From Caldimonas sp. (lineage in GTDB: Bacteria; Pseudomonadota; Gammaproteobacteria; Burkholderiales; Burkholderiaceae_C): DNA of 10,200 bases. The notes beneath the pieces are model-generated. The model was not told the origin of the DNA and ran no database searches. It worked only from the letters and a program-made list of their open reading frames with translations. Shown here in pieces: positions 6,902-10,200 of this stretch. Where the stretch lies: assembly GCA_030150305.1 (NCBI GenBank), contig JASLGD010000447.1, forward strand, positions 1 to 10,200, read 5' to 3'. The position numbers and the translations under genes were made by a program. Numbering within the stretch: the stretch's first letter is position 1; every line of letters begins with the position of its first letter.

Positions 6902-7430
6902 CGCGGCACCTCGGCGCGGCGCAACGGCTTCAGCTCGTCGAGCAGCCGCTCGGCGGCGGCGCGATCGAAGCCCGGCTCGTCGGCGCGCAGGCAGAGGAAG
7001 AAGCGGTTGCGCGTCGCGAGCTCGAAGTCGGGCGCGTCGGCGATGGGATGGCGCAGCCGCGGCAGGCCGCTCGCGAGCAGCATCGCGAGCACCGCGGCGA
7101 TGGCGCCGCCGAGCACGGCGAGCTCGAACGTCACCGGCATGAACATCGGCCAGCTGTTGAAGGGGCGCCCGGCGATGTCGATCGGATAGTCGATCGACGC
7201 CGCGTACCACTGCATGAAGTAGCCTCCCGACCCGCCGAGGAGCGCGCCGCAGAAGGTGAAGAAGGGCACGCGGTCGTGCTCGAAGCCGAGCGCCTCGGCG
7301 AGGCCGTCGACGTCGAACGGCGTGTATGCCTCGACGCGGCGATGGCCCGCCGCGTGCACGCGCCGCGCCGCCGCGATCAGATCGTCGGCGGTCGCGAACT
7401 CGGCGAGCAGGCCGTAGAGGCGGGGCGCGG

Positions 7431-7434
<4 letters not shown>
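6898..7434 (-). CDS. actD: Alternative Complex III subunit ActD
   Basis: A 178-residue protein of the ActD family (DUF3341 type), a cofactor-free membrane subunit of ACIII. The N-terminal soluble part opens with APRLYGLLAEF (3-13), a small alpha-beta domain containing YTPFDVDGLAEALG (37-50). Two membrane helices follow, at about 56-78 and 103-125. Between them lies the family hallmark GGYFMQWYAASIDYPIDIAG, followed by RPFNSWPMFMPVTFEL. The C-terminal segment (about 135-178) returns to the cytoplasm. In solved structures ActD helps hold ActC/ActF together; no redox role is known. The start is GTG at 7434: it overlaps the actC stop as GTGA and is preceded by GAGGAGG, 4 bases away. Confidence 0.95.
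6907..6912 (-). promoter_or_regulatory. Ribosome binding site of actE
   Basis: GAGGTG on the minus strand, 5 bases before the ATG at 6899-6901 and within the end of actD. It supports the start giving a lipoprotein signal peptide. Confidence 0.6.
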
Positions 7435-8798
<1,364 letters not shown>

Positions 8799-8815
8799 GG
8801 TCAGCCGCGCTTCGC

Positions 8816-10200
<1,385 letters not shown>

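Overview
The window is one continuous stretch of a respiratory operon, all on the minus strand. It encodes most of an Alternative Complex III (ACIII, a quinol:electron-acceptor oxidoreductase) followed directly by a SCO assembly factor and a complete caa3-type cytochrome c oxidase. The DNA is very GC-rich throughout (about 70% by eye). Together with ACIII, a cytochrome-c-fused CoxB and an A2-type CoxA, this points to an aerobic Gram-negative bacterium with high-GC DNA. Acidobacteriota, Gemmatimonadota, Myxococcota and some Proteobacteria carry clusters like this, but the sequence alone does not let me choose a phylum.

Layout in transcription order (right to left): actB (3' part only, iron-sulfur half, runs off the right edge), actC (NrfD-like quinol subunit), actD, actE (monoheme lipoprotein cytochrome c), actF (second NrfD-like membrane subunit), a small unnamed one-helix membrane protein, sco, coxB (CuA plus heme c), coxA, coxC and coxD. 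After coxD, positions 1-174 hold no credible gene. They contain a strong GC hairpin inside a longer inverted repeat, probably the operon's end. actA and the 5' part of actB should lie to the right of the window.

The genes form one electron path. Quinol is oxidised at ActC/ActB, electrons pass through the iron-sulfur clusters of ActB to the c-type hemes (ActA outside the window, ActE here), then to heme c and CuA of CoxB, and on to heme a and heme a3/CuB of CoxA, where oxygen is reduced. SCO delivers copper to CuA. Nine of the ten gene junctions overlap: eight by exactly 4 bases (ATGA or GTGA) and one by 14 bases. Only actB-actC has a short 17-base gap. This implies tight translational coupling.

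The least explained item is the 135-residue protein between actF and sco. It has one membrane helix and a compact GWVD...VRIPI...AM motif but no assigned function. Apart from it the region looks like a well-formed example of a known ACIII-caa3 gene cluster; I found no mobile element, CRISPR array, RNA gene or defence system.
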